In this document: piece after piece, positions 62,558 through 64,000 of the stretch
Position numbering within the stretch: position 1 is the first letter of the stretch
Layout: every line of letters begins with the position of its first letter
Assembly (NCBI RefSeq): GCF_900102425.1
Contig: NZ_FNBT01000004.1
Span: 1-64,000 of the forward strand
Direction: 5' to 3'
Source of the DNA: Blastococcus aurantiacus
Lineage (GTDB): Bacteria > Actinomycetota > Actinomycetes > Mycobacteriales > Geodermatophilaceae
Length of the DNA stretch: 64,000 nt
Position numbers and translations under genes: made by a program
The notes under the pieces: model-generated
Told to the model about the DNA's origin: nothing
Databases searched by the model: none
Seen by the model: the letters and a program-made list of their open reading frames with translations, nothing else

Positions 62558-64000
62558 TCAGGCCACCAGCCACGCCGCGGCGTCCGAGGGCAGCTCCCCG
62601 CCCTCGACGTCCGTGCTCGCCAGCAGCACGGTGCCCTCCGGCAGCGGCACCGCGGTCCCCGAGAGGTTCAGCAGGCACACGAGGCCACCGGGACGGCGGA
62701 ACGCCAGGCATCCGTCGGGTGCCGGTAACCAGGTCAGCTCCTCGCCCCCGAACGCCGGCGAGGACGCGCGGAAGGCCAGCGCCGCGCGGTACAGCGACTG
62801 CATCGATGCAGGTCGGGCAGCCTGTGCTTCCGCCGTGAGGTCCGCCCAGCCCTCCGGCATGGGGAGCCAGGTGTCGGCACGCGAGGAGAACCCGTACGGC
62901 GGCTCGCTGCCCGACCAGGGCACCGGGATGCGGCAGGCGTCGCGCCCCCGCTCGGTGCCGCCGGAGCGGAACCAAATGGGGTCCTGCAGCGCCTCGTCGG
63001 GCAGGTCGACGTCGGGCATGCCGAGCTCGTCGCCGTTGTAGAGGTAGGCCGCCCCCGGCAGGGCGAGCTGCAGCAGCGCGGCCGCCCGCGCCCGGCGGGT
63101 GCCGAGCTCCCCGCCGCCGTACCGGGTCACGTGCCGCGGGCGGTCGTGGTTGGACAGCACCCAGCACGCCGGGGCGGGCGTGCCCTCGACCGCGGCCAGC
63201 GAGTGCACGATCGCGTCACGCAGGGCGGTCGGCGTCCACTCCGCCGTCAGCAGCTTGAAGTTGAACGCCAATTGCAGCTCGTCCGGACGCAGGTACTGGG
63301 CCAGCCGCTCGTCGTCGGAGACCCACACCTCGCCCACGGCCATCCGGCCGGGGTACTCCTCGAGCACCGAGCGGATCCGCCGGTGAACGACGTGGACGCC
63401 GTCCTGGTCGAACCGGTGGTCGCCGGGGCCGTGGTCGTCGAGCAGCCCGGTGTCCTCCATCGGCACCATGTCCGGGAGCCCCTCGGGCTTGGCCATGCCG
63501 TGCGCGACGTCGATGCGGAAGCCGTCGACCCCGCGGTCCAGCCAGAAGCGCATCGTCTCCTCGAGGTCGGCGACCACCTCGGGGTCCGCGAAGTTCAGGT
63601 CGGGCTGCTCGGGGGCGAAGATGTGCAGGTACCACTGGCCGTCGGGCACCCGCGTCCACGCGGGGCCGCCGAAGACCGACGGCCAGTTGTTGGGTGGTTC
63701 GCTCCCGTCCGGCCCGCGCCCGTCGCGGAACAGGTAGCGCGCCCGCTCGGGCGAGCCGGGGCCCGCGGCCAGGGCCGCCTGGAACCACTCGTGGTCGTGG
63801 GAGCTGTGGTTGGGGACCAGGTCGATGGTCACGCGGATGCCGAGGGCGTGGGCCTCGGCGAGCAGCGCGTCGAACTCCGCCAGGTCGCCGAAGACGGGCT
63901 CGACGTCGCGCGGGTCGGCCACGTCGTAGCCGTGGTCGGCCATCGGGGAGGGGTAGAACGGCGTGATCCACAGCGCGTCGACGCCGAGGTCGCGCAGGTA
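62558..64000 (-). CDS. GH13 alpha-glucosidase, N-terminus outside window
   Basis: The minus-strand frame is open to the window edge (YLRDLGVDALWITPFYPSPMADHGYDVAD...) and ends at 62558, leaving 480 codons. GH13 conserved regions are intact: DLVPNHSSHDHEWF (region I), DGFRIDVAHGM (II, nucleophile Asp), GEVW (III, Glu) and SNHDRPR (IV). It is the oligo-1,6-glucosidase/alpha-glucosidase type that acts on maltooligosaccharides or sucrose-like sugars. The domain ends with the usual C-terminal beta-sandwich (VCLLNLSGTAVPLPEGTVLLAS). The catalytic Asp-Glu-Asp set is present, so it is likely active. The true start lies beyond 64000. Confidence 0.93.
   Translation of the reverse strand, partial: YLRDLGVDALWITPFYPSPMADHGYDVADPRDVEPVFGDLAEFDALLAEAHALGIRVTIDLVPNHSSHDHEWFQAALAAGPGSPERARYLFRDGRGPDGSEPPNNWPSVFGGPAWTRVPDGQWYLHIFAPEQPDLNFADPEVVADLEETMRFWLDRGVDGFRIDVAHGMAKPEGLPDMVPMEDTGLLDDHGPGDHRFDQDGVHVVHRRIRSVLEEYPGRMAVGEVWVSDDERLAQYLRPDELQLAFNFKLLTAEWTPTALRDAIVHSLAAVEGTPAPACWVLSNHDRPRHVTRYGGGELGTRRARAAALLQLALPGAAYLYNGDELGMPDVDLPDEALQDPIWFRSGGTERGRDACRIPVPWSGSEPPYGFSSRADTWLPMPEGWADLTAEAQAARPASMQSLYRAALAFRASSPAFGGEELTWLPAPDGCLAFRRPGGLVCLLNLSGTAVPLPEGTVLLASTDVEGGELPSDAAAWLVA

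Overview
The DNA is very GC-rich, with many GTG starts, tight ATGA/GTGA gene overlaps and -10 boxes of TANNNT form lying 6-7 bases before start codons. The gene set (fbiC for coenzyme F420, a maleylpyruvate-isomerase-fold protein, a DUF222/HNH protein, orn next to tRNA-His, an accD1-accA1-fadE19 type operon) points to a chromosomal segment of a high-GC actinobacterium. Geodermatophilaceae (Blastococcus/Geodermatophilus/Modestobacter) is my best guess, by inference only. I see no prophage, insertion sequence, CRISPR array or plasmid functions.

Layout. 1-8.6 kb: a partial DUF222 protein, a DHFR-fold reductase, then cobalamin genes: cobG on the minus strand, an ABC exporter behind a palindromic operator, and cobN behind a clear cobalamin riboswitch. 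8.6-15.8 kb: an accessory oxidation island with an FMN-dependent 2-hydroxyacid oxidase, P450 no. 1, a kelch-like exported protein, a D-threonine-aldolase-like PLP enzyme, and a TetR-ferredoxin-P450 no. 2 operon. The same 19-bp imperfect palindrome sits in the promoters of both P450 transcription units, so one TetR protein probably controls both. 15.8-19.7 kb: small hypotheticals, an SDR, a His-rich membrane protein, tRNA-His and orn. 19.9-27.4 kb: a membrane-anchored Ala/Pro-rich protein, then a divergent TetR/leucine-catabolism locus (methylcrotonyl-CoA carboxylase beta and alpha, isovaleryl-CoA dehydrogenase) with two operators.

27.4-36.4 kb: cupins, a quinone-oxidoreductase-like MDR, a LysE transporter, small membrane proteins, fbiC, a class A beta-lactamase and dapD. 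36.5-40.1 kb: an ECF sigma, anti-sigma-like, ABC ATPase and ABC permease operon. 40.1-48.4 kb: a flavin reductase, a disulfide oxidoreductase, a transglutaminase-like protein, a frameshifted SDR, an SGNH hydrolase, a PAS-GGDEF-EAL protein, DUF427 and an LLM flavin oxidoreductase. 48.5-52.9 kb: nadA-nadB-nadC with the divergent regulator nrtR. 53-64 kb: a lytic transglycosylase, a cupin, a TPR protein, tRNA-Arg, ssb, ettA, a mycothiol-type DinB-like protein, a CX5R phosphatase, a thioesterase, bioY and a partial GH13 alpha-glucosidase.

Regulatory layer. Several convergent gene pairs share hairpins that include one or both stop codons. Two genes end in the same stop-codon-linked AGAAGGACCCC hairpin element, and two other terminators share one stem core. 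At least eight genes look leaderless. These patterns, with the shared P450 operator, are the most useful new observations here.
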